Below, piece by piece: positions 41,183-50,287 of a stretch of 64,000 nt of DNA. A program made the position numbers and the translations under genes. The notes under the pieces are model-generated. The model saw nothing but the letters and a program-made list of their open reading frames with translations. It did not search any database and was not told where the DNA came from. Source of the stretch: Cellulomonas fulva (GTDB taxonomy: Bacteria; Actinomycetota; Actinomycetes; Actinomycetales; Cellulomonadaceae); the NCBI RefSeq assembly GCF_018531375.1, contig NZ_JAHBOH010000001.1:2852001-2916000 (forward strand), given 5' to 3'. Positions within the stretch are counted from its first letter, which is position 1; each line of letters opens with the position of its first letter.

Positions 41183-42937
41183 TCACCGGGCCTTCACGCC
41201 GGCGGAGTACGTGGCCTTGGCCCAGTACGAGCCGGTGCTGACCGGGGTCACGCGGACCTTGAGCCACTTGCCCCGGTCCGCGGCCGTGACCTTGTAGGAC
41301 TGCGACGTCGCACCCTTGATCGCCACGCCGTTGCGGTACCACTGGAACTTCTTCTTGGTGACCTTGCCGACGAAGCCCTTGGCGACGGTGCCCTTGACGA
41401 CCTTGCCCGCCGCCGGCGTGCCGACGACCTTGGCCTGGCCCAGCGGGACGAGCGCCTTCGAGATGTCGAGGTAGCCGCGCCCGCACAGGCTCGTGGAGCA
41501 GTTGTACGACGAGCCCGAGTACCGCGGGAACGGGGAGACGATCTTCTGCACGGCCTGCTCGAGCGCCGCACCCTTGACGCCGAGCGACGCGATGAGCGCC
41601 GCCGCGCCGGCGACGGCGGGCGCCGCCTGGCTGGTCCCGGCCATGCCGCCCCAGGTCGCCTTACCGGGCGACGTGGTCCCCGCGTTGATCGTCGACCAGA
41701 CGTAGCCCGACAGCGACGTGCCCGAGCCCGAGCCGCCGGGGGCCGACAGGTCGACCGCGGAGCCCTTGTTCGAGTAGGAGGAGCGCTTGCCGTTGCGGTC
41801 GATCGCGCCGACGTTGATGACGCCGGCGCAGTTGCCGGGCGCGGAGAGCGTGGCGGTCTTGTTGTAGTTGCCCGCGGCGGTGATGACGACGGCGCCGCGC
41901 TTGCGGGCGTTCGTGATCGCGGTCTGCAGCGACCGCGGGCAGGTCACATCGGCCTGCGTCTGGATGGAGAGGTTGATGACCTTGGCGGGCGTCGCGTTCC
42001 TCGACGTCCCGGACACGGCGCCGCCCGAGGCCCAGGTGATCCCCGCGGCGATGTCGCCGAACGTGCCGCCACCCTTGCCGAGCACGCGGACGGGCTGGAT
42101 CTTGGCGTTGGGCGCGACTCCCGCCATGCCCGTGGTCCCGCGCGCCGCGGCGACGATCCCGGCGACGTGGGTGCCGTGCCAGGTGCTGCCGCCCTGGTAG
42201 CCGGCGAGGTCCCCGTTGTCGAGCGGGTTCGCGTCCCGGCCGTTGCCGTCGCGGGCCGACGCCGCGGACGAGATCATGTCGTAGCCCGCCACGACGTTCG
42301 GGTTCAGGTCGAAGTGCTTCGTGATGCCGGTGTCGACCACGGCGACCACGACGCCGCCGCCCTGCGTGCGGGGCCACATGTTGAGCGCGTGCGCGGACCA
42401 GCCGCCCTTGGGGATCGCGACGTTGCTCACCGAGCCGTTGCGGTAGTCCCAGACGTTCCACTGGTACTTCTTGAAGTACTGATCCTTCGGCGTGACCGGG
42501 CCCGACTGCGCCGTGGTCGCGATGTAGTTCGGCTCCGCCCACTCGACCGCCGGGTTCGCGGCCACCGCCGCGGCCGCCTTGGCCGCCGTCGCCACGGAGA
42601 CCGGCTCCGCGAAGTCGACGGCCGCGGTGTCCGCGGCGTCGACCGGCGTCGTCGTCGTCCCGATCGCGACGCCCGAGGCCACGCCGGCCGCGGCCGAGAG
42701 ACCCTTCGCCGACGCCGTCGGCGAGTAGCCGTCGCGCATCTTGTAGATGACGCCGGCGGCGAGCTGCTGCGTCGCGGGCTCGCTGGTCGGCTGCGGCACC
42801 GGCTGGATGCCGACCGCGTCGTCGTCCGCGGCCTGCGCGGGTGCCACCAGCGCGGAGGTGATCAGCCCCATCGCCAGGCCGGTGCACAGCGTCAGCGCTG
42901 CGCCCCGGCGCACGGTCCGTCCGGTCGGTGTCGTCAC
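41183..42937 (-). CDS. Secreted S8 (subtilisin-like) serine protease with C-terminal Ig-like domain
   Basis: A 584-residue secreted protease. A signal peptide (about residues 1-37, cleavage near AQA-ADD) precedes an inhibitor-like propeptide (to about 145) and the peptidase S8 domain with Asp202 (VVDTGITKH), His254 (WHGTHVAG), oxyanion Asn357 (TAAGNYN) and Ser436 (MAGTSQAAP). After the catalytic domain a module of about 80 residues contains KKKFQWYRNGVAIKGAT, the Ig-like pattern common in actinobacterial secreted proteins, probably for binding polymer or cell wall. GTG start with AAGGGG upstream. It is next to a paralogue lacking this module; the two share insert motifs and look like a tandem duplication. 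Confidence 0.93.
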   Translation of the reverse strand: MTTPTGRTVRRGAALTLCTGLAMGLITSALVAPAQAADDDAVGIQPVPQPTSEPATQQLAAGVIYKMRDGYSPTASAKGLSAAAGVASGVAIGTTTTPVDAADTAAVDFAEPVSVATAAKAAAAVAANPAVEWAEPNYIATTAQSGPVTPKDQYFKKYQWNVWDYRNGSVSNVAIPKGGWSAHALNMWPRTQGGGVVVAVVDTGITKHFDLNPNVVAGYDMISSAASARDGNGRDANPLDNGDLAGYQGGSTWHGTHVAGIVAAARGTTGMAGVAPNAKIQPVRVLGKGGGTFGDIAAGITWASGGAVSGTSRNATPAKVINLSIQTQADVTCPRSLQTAITNARKRGAVVITAAGNYNKTATLSAPGNCAGVINVGAIDRNGKRSSYSNKGSAVDLSAPGGSGSGTSLSGYVWSTINAGTTSPGKATWGGMAGTSQAAPAVAGAAALIASLGVKGAALEQAVQKIVSPFPRYSGSSYNCSTSLCGRGYLDISKALVPLGQAKVVGTPAAGKVVKGTVAKGFVGKVTKKKFQWYRNGVAIKGATSQSYKVTAADRGKWLKVRVTPVSTGSYWAKATYSAGVKAR

Positions 42938-43125
42938 GTCGTCCCCTTGCGTCGTCGTCTGTCGTCGTGAAAGTCGGCCGCAGCAACCGTCGCGCGGCGC
43001 TAGGAAGATAACGGACACGTCCGACGAACGACGACTCCAGGACGCCCGTTCACCCGGACGCGGGCCCGCCGGGACGCCTGGTCGGCGTCGCGACGGGCCC
43101 GCGTCGCGGGACGGCGCGCGGTGGT
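42938..43125. other. 188-base gap between the two proteases, nothing recognised
   Basis: The gap holds the ribosome binding site of the first protease gene and an untranslated region, but no clear promoter or hairpin that I can support. Confidence 0.4.
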
Positions 43126-44619
43126 TCAGGCCTTCCCGAGGTCCAGGACGCCCTCGCCGCACAGCGCCTTGGTGCAGTTGTTCCCCGGGTAGAACGAGTA
43201 CGTCGGGAACCCGCGGACGGACGCGAGCAGCTTCTTCTCGAGCGCGACGCCCTTGAGGCCCGTGGACGCCAGCAGGGCAGCCGCCCCGGCGACGCCCGGC
43301 GTCGCCTGGCTGGTCCCCATCATGAGGCCGTACCCCGCCGCCTTCGGCGTCTTGAGCCCGGTGTTCACCGTCGACTTCACCAGCAGGTACGGCCCGTAGT
43401 ACGGGTCCTCGCCGCCGGGCGTCGCGATGTCCACGACGGCACCGAAGTTGGAGTACGACGCGCGCTGGCCGTACTGGTCGAGCGACGCGACCGTGATGAC
43501 GCCGTTGCAGCTCGCGGGGACGTAGTTCCCCGCGTTCTCGTTGTCGTTGCCCGCGGCCACGACGACCACGGAGCCGCGCGCGCGGGCGCCGTTGATCGCC
43601 TTCTGCAGGTTGGGGAACTCGCTGCACCTCCCCGCGCCACCGAGCGAGAGATTGATGACGGCCGCCTTCGTCTTGTTCTTCGGCACCCCGGAGACCGTCC
43701 CACCGGACGCCCAGGTGATGCCCGCCGCGATGTCCGCGAGGGACCCGCCGCCGGCGCCGAGGACACGCACGTGCTGGATGCGGACACCGGGCGCGTTGCC
43801 GACGACCGTCTTGCCGTCCGCCAGCGCGCCGACGATGCCGGCGACGTGGGTGCCGTGCCAGGAGCTCGGCACCAGGTCGCCCGAGAGGTCGTAGCCCCAG
43901 TCCCCCTGGTCCTGCGGGTTGACGTCGCGGCCGTTGCCGTCCCGCGCCACCGCCTTCGACGAGATCATGTCGTAGCCCGCGACGGTGTGGGCGTCGAGCT
44001 GCGGGTGGTTGGTGCGGCCCGTGTCCAGCACGGCGACGACCGTCGAGGCCTTGCCCTTGGTCTTCTTCCAGAACACCGGCGCGTGCGTGCTGTAGCCACC
44101 CACGGGCAGGGCGACCGAGCCCGATCCCGTCGGCGAGGGCCGGCTGTTCTTGAAGTCCCAGATGTTGAACTGGCGCCCGGCGCGGAAGTCGGGGTCGGTC
44201 GGGTTGACCGGCGGGTTCGACTCGATGGTCAGCAGCAGGTTCGGTGCCGCCCACGCGACGCCCGGCAGCGCGGCGACGGCGTCGGCAGCCTCCTGAGCGC
44301 GCGCGGCGCTCACCGGCTGCTCGAACTCGACGACGCCCGCCTGGGTGGCGTCCTGGGGCCGCACGGACGCCACGTCCACCCCGACGACGTCACGCGCCGC
44401 GGCGAGGCCCACCGACGCCGCGGAGACCTTCGCGGAGCCCTCGAGCTCGAAGAGCACACCGGCCGCGCGCTGCGGCGCCGGAGCGGTGCGCGGGATCTTG
44501 GCCGACGGCGTGCTCGGCGTCGCGGCACCAGCCGCGGGCACCAGCGCCGCACCGATCAGCGCGGCGACCATGCCCGCGCCCACGACGGCGCCGACCGCGC
44601 GCCGATTCCTTGTCCTCAT
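43126..44619 (-). CDS. Secreted S8 (subtilisin-like) serine protease, paralogue without C-terminal module
   Basis: A 497-residue secreted protease with a signal peptide (about 1-32, ending GAA), a propeptide, and an S8 domain with Asp199 (VLDTGRTNH), His255 (WHGTHVAG), oxyanion Asn (VAAGNDN) and Ser437 (MMGTSQATP). It shares with its neighbour the AGYDMISS-DGNGRD-NP insertion and the DIAAGITWASGG segment, and ends right after the catalytic domain with CGEGVLDLGKA. Probably an extracellular nutrient or maturation protease. It lies divergent from the GGDEF-EAL gene across 194 bases. Confidence 0.93.
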   Translation of the reverse strand: MRTRNRRAVGAVVGAGMVAALIGAALVPAAGAATPSTPSAKIPRTAPAPQRAAGVLFELEGSAKVSAASVGLAAARDVVGVDVASVRPQDATQAGVVEFEQPVSAARAQEAADAVAALPGVAWAAPNLLLTIESNPPVNPTDPDFRAGRQFNIWDFKNSRPSPTGSGSVALPVGGYSTHAPVFWKKTKGKASTVVAVLDTGRTNHPQLDAHTVAGYDMISSKAVARDGNGRDVNPQDQGDWGYDLSGDLVPSSWHGTHVAGIVGALADGKTVVGNAPGVRIQHVRVLGAGGGSLADIAAGITWASGGTVSGVPKNKTKAAVINLSLGGAGRCSEFPNLQKAINGARARGSVVVVAAGNDNENAGNYVPASCNGVITVASLDQYGQRASYSNFGAVVDIATPGGEDPYYGPYLLVKSTVNTGLKTPKAAGYGLMMGTSQATPGVAGAAALLASTGLKGVALEKKLLASVRGFPTYSFYPGNNCTKALCGEGVLDLGKA

Positions 44620-44813
44620 GGACGTCCCCCTCGTTCGACCTCGTCACCGGCCTGCCCGGCGCGTAGGCGGCCCGCCGGAGCGGACACCCGAGCCTAGAAT
44701 CCGACATCTCGGACAATCCAGGTCTTCTGCGGGTGACTTCCGACGGGCAGGCGTCGCACATCATCACTCGAATGCCGCGTCAGGTCCCTCACCCCGTCGG
44801 TCGATGAGACCGT

Positions 44814-47081
44814 GTGCTCGGGACCGTGCCCACGTGGGTCTGCGCCGTCCAGCTGCTGGCAGCCGGACTGGTCGCGGGCCTGCTCGTGCTGCAGTGGCTG
44901 TGGTGGCGCACGGACCAGCGGCCCCGCGGCGCGGTGTGGGCCCTGTTCTGGTCGGCCGACATCGGCGCCATGCTGCTGGTCGGCGGGATCGCCGGCTTCC
45001 TCGAGCCGGGTCTCGCCCAGCAGGTGCTCGGGTTCGCGCACGCGCAGCTGGTCGGCGGGTTCCTGCTGCTCGCGCTGCCGGCCACCCGCTGCTTCGGCCA
45101 CGGACCGCGCGTGCGGTGGTGGCTGGTGGGCGCCGCGACCCCGCTCGTCGTCGGCGCGGCCGCCTGGTTCGCCCTGCAGCTGCGGCTCGGCGAGACGCGC
45201 ACCGACCTCGTCGTCGGCTCGTCCCTCCTGCTGTCGACGCTCGTCGTCGTGCTGTACGTCGTGGTCACCGTCGGCCGGCGGTCCGTGACGCTGTGGGGCG
45301 TGCTCCTGGTGCTCGCCGCCGCCGAGTCGGTGTGCATGCTCGTCGTGAGCGGCTTCATGCCGGACCGGGACATCAGCGCGCTGCTCGCGGCGCTGTGGGC
45401 GGTGCCGATCGCGTTCGGGCTCGCCGCGCTCGCGCTCGTCCGGATCCGCCAGGAGCAGGAGCGCGCGCGACGCCAGCACCGCATGCGGGACGCGATCGCG
45501 CGGCTGGGCAACGCGGCGTGGTTCTCCCGGGACGCCGACGCGCTCCTGCTCAAGGCCCGCGACGAGGCCCGCACCGTGCTCGACGACCAGACCCTCGAGG
45601 CGTCGCTGCGACCGATCGCGCACGGACGGTTCGTCTGCGAGCTGTACAGCACCGCCACCCACGACGCCCAGGCCCGGACGCTGCTCGTCGACCTCGCCCA
45701 GATCGTGTCGAGCGCCGCCGAGCGGTACGCCCTCACCCAGCGCCTCGAGCGCACCGCGTTCACGGACGCCCTCACCGGGCTGCCCAACCGGCGCGCGGTC
45801 GAGCGGCACCTGCACGACGAGCTCGAGCGGGCCAACGTCGAGCGCACGCGCGTCTCCCTGGTCTACTGCGACCTCGACGGCTTCAAGCGGTTCAACGACG
45901 TGCACGGGCACGCGGGCGGCGACGACGTGCTGTGCCGGGTCGCCGCCTACCTGCGGACGGTCGCCCCGGGCGAGGAGACGTTCGTCGGCCGACTGGGCGG
46001 CGACGAGTTCGTCGTCGTGGTCTCCCGCTCGCCGCTGGAGCCCGAGCTCGTCTCGCTCGCCCGGGCGGTGCGCGACGGGTTCGTCGACCGCAGCGTCGGC
46101 AGCCGGCCCGCCCGGCTCTCGGTGGGCATCGCGACCTGGCAGCCCGGTGACGTCGTGGACGTCGAGGCCCTGGTCCGGCACGCCGACACGGCGATGCTCG
46201 AGGCCAAGCGGTCCCGCACCGGGTTCCGGGTGTTCGACCGCGCGCTGCGGCGGGCGGTCGAGGCCGACCGGATCCAGCGCTCCGCCCTCGAGGCCGCGGT
46301 CGCCGACGGCCTCTTCATGGCCCACTACCAGCCGGTCGTGGACGCCCGGACGCTCGAGGTCCTGCAGGTCGAGGCCCTCGCGCGGTGGGACCACCACGGC
46401 CAGCTGATCCTGCCCGTGGAGTGGCTCGACCTCGCCGAGGAGACCGGCCTGATCGCCCCGATCAGCCTGTCGGTCCTGAACCAGGCCCGGCGCGCCCTCG
46501 ACCGGTTCCAGATGCCGGTCGCCGTCAACGTCGCCGCGCGCCAGCTCGCCGAGCCGGACGCGCTCGAGCAGATCGAGACCGCCTGGGGCAGCAGCTACTG
46601 GGAGCACCTGACCCTCGAGATCACCGAGAGCGCGCTGGTCCAGACGTCGTCGGCCATCCCCGTGCTGTCCGAGCTGCGCGCCCGTGGCGCCCGGATCGCC
46701 GTGGACGACTTCGGCACGGGGTACTCCTCGCTCGCCCGCCTGGCGCGGCTGCCCGTGGACGTGCTCAAGATCGACCGCTCGTTCGTCCGCGAGGTCGGCA
46801 CCGAGCGGGGGGCGTCGGTGATCCGCGCGATCGTGGAGCTCGCGTCGGCGCACGGGCTCGACGTCGTGGCGGAGGGCGTGGAGCGCGCGAACGACCTCGC
46901 CGCGCTCGTCGACCTGGGCGTCCGACGGGTCCAGGGCAACCTCCTGGGCCGCGCGATGCCCACCATCCCGGTGCGAGGTCCGCGCCCCGGCTCCCAGTGG
47001 GAGGACACGCGGCCGCTGCGCGTCGTGCCCAGTCCCCGGTCGGAGAACGACGAGCCCCACCGCCTCCCCCAGCACGCCTGA
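44814..47081 (+). CDS. Membrane-bound GGDEF-EAL protein (cyclic di-GMP turnover)
   Basis: A 755-residue protein with about seven membrane helices in residues 5-212, a linker (about 215-310), a diguanylate cyclase domain and a phosphodiesterase domain. GGDEF is intact at residues 395-399 (GRLGGDEFVVVV). The RxxD inhibitory site that usually precedes it is absent. The EAL domain has the catalytic VEALARW (520-522 for EAL), NVAARQL, EITESAL, DDFGTGYSSL, KIDRSFV and VAEGVE. Both activities could therefore be present. The integral membrane sensor is not a recognised family. GTG start without a clear Shine-Dalgarno sequence. The type IV pilus block 12 kb away is a possible output, but nothing links them directly. 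Confidence 0.92.
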   Translation: MLGTVPTWVCAVQLLAAGLVAGLLVLQWLWWRTDQRPRGAVWALFWSADIGAMLLVGGIAGFLEPGLAQQVLGFAHAQLVGGFLLLALPATRCFGHGPRVRWWLVGAATPLVVGAAAWFALQLRLGETRTDLVVGSSLLLSTLVVVLYVVVTVGRRSVTLWGVLLVLAAAESVCMLVVSGFMPDRDISALLAALWAVPIAFGLAALALVRIRQEQERARRQHRMRDAIARLGNAAWFSRDADALLLKARDEARTVLDDQTLEASLRPIAHGRFVCELYSTATHDAQARTLLVDLAQIVSSAAERYALTQRLERTAFTDALTGLPNRRAVERHLHDELERANVERTRVSLVYCDLDGFKRFNDVHGHAGGDDVLCRVAAYLRTVAPGEETFVGRLGGDEFVVVVSRSPLEPELVSLARAVRDGFVDRSVGSRPARLSVGIATWQPGDVVDVEALVRHADTAMLEAKRSRTGFRVFDRALRRAVEADRIQRSALEAAVADGLFMAHYQPVVDARTLEVLQVEALARWDHHGQLILPVEWLDLAEETGLIAPISLSVLNQARRALDRFQMPVAVNVAARQLAEPDALEQIETAWGSSYWEHLTLEITESALVQTSSAIPVLSELRARGARIAVDDFGTGYSSLARLARLPVDVLKIDRSFVREVGTERGASVIRAIVELASAHGLDVVAEGVERANDLAALVDLGVRRVQGNLLGRAMPTIPVRGPRPGSQWEDTRPLRVVPSPRSENDEPHRLPQHA

Positions 47082-47100
47082 GCAGGCGTGGCGGCGGTCC

Positions 47101-47583
47101 TCAGCCGGCGACCCGCACCACCGCGTCCGCGGCGACGCCGCCGTCGCGCATCACGAGGAGTCGCGCCTGCCCGGGGGACGCGTCGTCCGGCACCACCGCG
47201 CTCACCGTGAAGCTCCCGCCGTCCTCGATCCGCCCTTCCGCCACCGTGGCGTCGGGACGCCCGGACTGCCGCCACACGAAGGCGATCTCCCGCGGGCCGG
47301 TCACCTGCCCGTTGCGCGAGCAGAACGCGCTCCCGGTGTCGTCGCACTGGGCGAAGCCGTACCCGACCAGGGCGACCGCCTCGCCGCGATCGACCTCCTC
47401 CAGCGCGCTGACCCCGGGGTCGTCGGGTGTCGCCTCCTGCGCAGAGCGGACCTCGAGCGTCTGCCCCACGCAGGCCGAGGCGACCGACACGCAGCCCGTC
47501 GCCACGGTGAGCCCGCCGATCACCGCTGCGAGGGCGACCGCCGCGGCCGCCCCGGCCCACCACCGCCCGTGTCCTCGCGCCAT
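47101..47583 (-). CDS. Secreted or membrane-anchored hypothetical protein
   Basis: A 160-residue protein with an N-terminal hydrophobic segment (residues 9-31, AGAAAAVALAAVIGGLTVATG) followed by Cys, which resembles a weak lipobox (ATGC lacks the usual Leu at -3). The rest is a small beta-rich domain with several cysteines (CVGQTLEV, AQCDDTGSAFCSRNG), probably folded outside the cell. No family recognised. It converges on the GGDEF-EAL gene with a 19-base gap and lies upstream of the nusB terminator region. Confidence 0.65.
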   Translation of the reverse strand: MARGHGRWWAGAAAAVALAAVIGGLTVATGCVSVASACVGQTLEVRSAQEATPDDPGVSALEEVDRGEAVALVGYGFAQCDDTGSAFCSRNGQVTGPREIAFVWRQSGRPDATVAEGRIEDGGSFTVSAVVPDDASPGQARLLVMRDGGVAADAVVRVAG

Positions 47584-47699
47584 GCCGTCTCCCCCTCGCG
47601 CTTCGCCTGCGCCAGGTCTACCGGACCGGCGGCCGGTCCGGGCGTCGACGAGGTCTCGGTCGGGTCACGTTCGGCCTGGTCAGGTCACGGTTCGACGAC

Positions 47700-47737
47700 G
47701 ACGGCCTGCGTCCACCGCACGGTGGACGCAGGCCGTC
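47700..47737 (-). terminator. Perfect 17-bp hairpin downstream of nusB
   Basis: Arms 47700-47716 and 47721-47737 are exact complements around GCAC. It begins 13 bases after the nusB stop and closes the efp-nusB unit. No T-tract. Confidence 0.8.
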
Positions 47738-47750
47738 GGGGCGGGCCGGG

Positions 47751-48167
47751 TCAGGCGAGCAGCATCGGCTTGAGCTCGACGACGCGGCCCAGCAGGCCGT
47801 TGACGAACCCGGGCGACTCGTCGGTGGACAGCGCCTTCGCGAGATCCACGGCCTCCGAGACGGCCACCGCGTCGGGCACGTCGTCGTTGAACAGGATCTC
47901 CCAGGTGCCGAGCCGCAGGATCGCGCGGTCGACCGCGGGCATCCGGTCGATGGTCCAGCCGTGCGAGTGCGACGCGAGGATCTCGTCGATCCGCGCACGC
48001 TGCGCCACCACGCCCTCGACGAGGTCGACGGCGTACTGCGGGAGCGCCGCCTCGGTGCCGGGCTCGGCGATGCGCTGCGCGAGCAGCGTCACCGGCTCCA
48101 GGCCGCGCTGGTCGGCCTCGAACAGGACGTCGAGCGCCCGCTTGCGGGCCTTGGAGCGAGCACCCAC
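47751..48167 (-). CDS. nusB: Transcription antitermination factor NusB
   Basis: RNA-binding factor of rRNA antitermination, acting with NusE and NusG. The 138-residue all-helical protein starts ARSKARKRALDVLFEADQRG and has VDLVEGVVAQRARID, WTIDRMPAVDRAILRLGTWE and a C-terminal FVNGLLGRV. GTG start one base after the efp stop; a long hairpin follows. Confidence 0.96.
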   Translation of the reverse strand: MGARSKARKRALDVLFEADQRGLEPVTLLAQRIAEPGTEAALPQYAVDLVEGVVAQRARIDEILASHSHGWTIDRMPAVDRAILRLGTWEILFNDDVPDAVAVSEAVDLAKALSTDESPGFVNGLLGRVVELKPMLLA

Positions 48168-48168
48168 G

Positions 48169-48732
48169 TCAGTCGTTCACGCGGCCCAGGTAGGAGCCGT
48201 CGCGCGTGTCGACCTTGACCTTGGTGTCCGCCTCGAGGAACAGCGGGACCTGGATCTCGTAGCCCGTCTCGAGCGTCGCGGGCTTGGTTCCGGCGCTCGA
48301 GCGGTCGCCCTGCAGACCCGGCTCGGTGTAGGTGACCATCAGCACCACCGACGGGGGCAGCTCGACGTACAGCGGGACACCGTCGTTGGTCGCGACGAGC
48401 GCGTTCTGCGACTCGAGCATGAAGTTCGCCGCGTCGCCGACCGTGGCGGCGGGGACGTTGATCTGGTCGTACGTGTCCGTGTCCATGAACACGAAGTCGT
48501 CGCCGTCCTTGTACAGGTACTGCATCTCGCGCTTGTCGACGTTCGCCGTCTCCACCTTGATGCCGGCGTTGAACGTCTTGTCGACGACCTTGCCGCTCAG
48601 CACGTTCTTGAGCTTGGTGCGCACGAACGCGCCGCCCTTGCCCGGCTTGACGTGCTGGAACTCGATGACGGTCCACAGCTGGCCGTCGATGCGCAGCACG
48701 GTGCCGTTCTTCAGGTCGTTGGTGGTCGCCAC
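48169..48732 (-). CDS. efp: Translation elongation factor P
   Basis: Relieves ribosome stalling at polyproline stretches. The 187-residue protein has three beta-barrel domains; the tip loop of domain I reads [10 protein letters not shown] with Lys32 at the position that is modified in some bacteria. The C-terminal signature [19 protein letters not shown] (read in part) is present. GTG start at 48732 with AGGAAG upstream. Followed by nusB after one base. Confidence 0.97.
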   Translation of the reverse strand: MATTNDLKNGTVLRIDGQLWTVIEFQHVKPGKGGAFVRTKLKNVLSGKVVDKTFNAGIKVETANVDKREMQYLYKDGDDFVFMDTDTYDQINVPAATVGDAANFMLESQNALVATNDGVPLYVELPPSVVLMVTYTEPGLQGDRSSAGTKPATLETGYEIQVPLFLEADTKVKVDTRDGSYLGRVND

Positions 48733-48870
48733 GATTCGTCGCTTCCTGTCGAGGATGGGGTTCCGGGGCGGGCCGGACGACACCCGCCAGGAACCGCTCG
48801 CGACGACGACACGTCGACAGCTCCCGGCTCGCGTGCGTCAGTCCGGCCGCAGGCCGTCGACCATCCTAGC

Positions 48871-48901
48871 GCGCGAGCCTCGCTGGGCCTCGCGGGCCTC
48901 G
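48871..48901. repeat. 10-bp imperfect repeat with a GCCTCG core
   Basis: Three degenerate units (gcctcgctgg, gcctcgcggg, cctcgtcgcg) in the gap between the membrane protein gene and efp. The core resembles the 12-bp array near priA. Confidence 0.5.
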
Positions 48902-48928
48902 TCGCGTCTCCCCGAGCCGCGCGGCGGC

Positions 48929-49537
48929 TCAGGTGATCAGCAGGCGCCCGACCACGCCGATCGCGACGGCCCACACGAGCGACGCGAGCGTCCCGATCAC
49001 GAACCGCTCCGAGACGCCCGGGTTCTCGCGCAGCTCCGGGTAGCGACCCAGCCCCTTGACCGCGACCACGATCGCGACGCCCTCCACCTGCCCGAGCAGC
49101 ACGCACCCCGTGACCGCGAGCCGTTCGAGGATCCCGATCCAGGTCCCGCCGCGCAGCACGGCCTTCGCGCGCGGGCCGTCGGGCCCGTCCGACGAGCCGG
49201 CGACGCTGAGCACCGGCGGGGCGGGGTCCGCGGACTGCGGGTCGCCGGCGCCCGCGGGCGCTGCGGGCGCTGTCGGCACGGCCGTCGTGGCCGTCGGGCC
49301 CGCAGCGCCGGCCGCGACCGACGGCTTCCCCGCCGACGTCGGCGCCGGAGACGCAGCGCCGGCGGCGCTCGGGCTGGTCGCGCTCGGGTCGAGCGCGGGA
49401 GGGGCGGCGGTGCTCGTCGTCCCGGCGTCGCCGGACCGGGAGGCCAGACGCAGGACCCCGGCGACCACGAGCCAGCCGAGGCCCGCCGAGACCGCCAGCG
49501 CCAGCACCACCACGAGCACGTCCAGGACGTCGTCCAC
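48929..49537 (-). CDS. Membrane protein, DUF3307-like partner of a SatD-like regulator
   Basis: A 202-residue protein with an N-terminal membrane helix (residues 6-28), a long Ala/Pro/Thr-rich linker (about 35-125) and a C-terminal pair of helices. The C-terminal region, GGTWIGILERLAVTGCVLLG then KGLGRYPELRENPGVSERFV and IGTLASLVWAVAIGVVG, matches the pattern of membrane proteins encoded next to SatD-family genes. The GTG at 49537 has GGGAGGTGA upstream, a strong ribosome binding site. It lies downstream of the SatD-like gene on the same strand with a 111-base gap. Function unknown; co-regulation is inferred. Confidence 0.65.
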   Translation of the reverse strand: MDDVLDVLVVVLALAVSAGLGWLVVAGVLRLASRSGDAGTTSTAAPPALDPSATSPSAAGAASPAPTSAGKPSVAAGAAGPTATTAVPTAPAAPAGAGDPQSADPAPPVLSVAGSSDGPDGPRAKAVLRGGTWIGILERLAVTGCVLLGQVEGVAIVVAVKGLGRYPELRENPGVSERFVIGTLASLVWAVAIGVVGRLLIT

Positions 49538-49648
49538 CCGGTCACCTCCCGCCGCGGCGGCACACCCGCCGCACGCGACCCAAGCACATCCGCCGGGCGC
49601 GCGCACGTGTCCGCGCGGGACCGGCGCCGCGCTCGTCGGACCTCCGGC

Positions 49649-50287
49649 TCAGCCCGCCGCGAGCCCCAGGAGCCACGCCGCCGCACGGCGGGCGGCGAGC
49701 TCCTCCTGCCAGAGCGCCGTGCGCAGTCGTTGGCTGATCGCCTGCTGCGAGACCCCCATCTGCGCCGCGACGTCCTCCTGGCGCGCGTCGGGCCCGGCCT
49801 GCTCGATCGCGTCGATCGCCGCCCAGCCGGCCGCCGACCGTCGCGCCGCCGTCGCTGCCGCGAGGGTGAGCACCGCCTCGGCGTCGAGGCCGGCGTCGTG
49901 GTGCGCGCCGCGCACGGCCAGCGGCACGACGCGCTGCCGGCTCTTGGCGGCCTCGACGGCGTCCCGCGCGAGCACGAAGCCCGGCCCCGACGCGGCCCGC
50001 GAGCTCTCCGGCAGCGGCTCGTCGACCGGCCCGCACCCGATCCCCACGCTCCAGCCGCCCCACCGCAGCACCGTCAGCGCGACGTCCACGACGAGCCCGG
50101 CGTCGTCGAGGACGCCCTGCACCTCGTCCCCCACGGTCCGCTCGAACCCCAGCACCACCCCGTCGCGCGACGATCCAGAGGAGCTGGCGATGATTCCTGG
50201 CCATTCACTCTGGGTGACGCGCAGGAGCTCCGGGACGCGGTCGGTGTCGCGGCGGCTGCCCCGCTGGTCGATGGTCAGGATGAACAT
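49649..50287 (-). CDS. SatD-like regulator with C-terminal helix-turn-helix
   Basis: A 212-residue cytosolic protein. The N-terminal FILTIDQRGSRRDTDRVPELL and GFERTVGDEVQGVLDD resemble SatD-family proteins, which are poorly characterised. The C-terminal segment EDVAAQMGVSQQAISQRLRTALWQEE is a typical helix-turn-helix of the sigma-region-4 or MarR kind. The ATG at 50287 is chosen because FILTIDQ is the family start; the frame stays open to 50443. Upstream lie TTGTCC and GACACT at 17-base spacing, and three alternating ACAAG/CTTGT half-sites that could be its own operator. The membrane protein gene follows on the same strand. Confidence 0.65.
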   Translation of the reverse strand: MFILTIDQRGSRRDTDRVPELLRVTQSEWPGIIASSSGSSRDGVVLGFERTVGDEVQGVLDDAGLVVDVALTVLRWGGWSVGIGCGPVDEPLPESSRAASGPGFVLARDAVEAAKSRQRVVPLAVRGAHHDAGLDAEAVLTLAAATAARRSAAGWAAIDAIEQAGPDARQEDVAAQMGVSQQAISQRLRTALWQEELAARRAAAWLLGLAAG

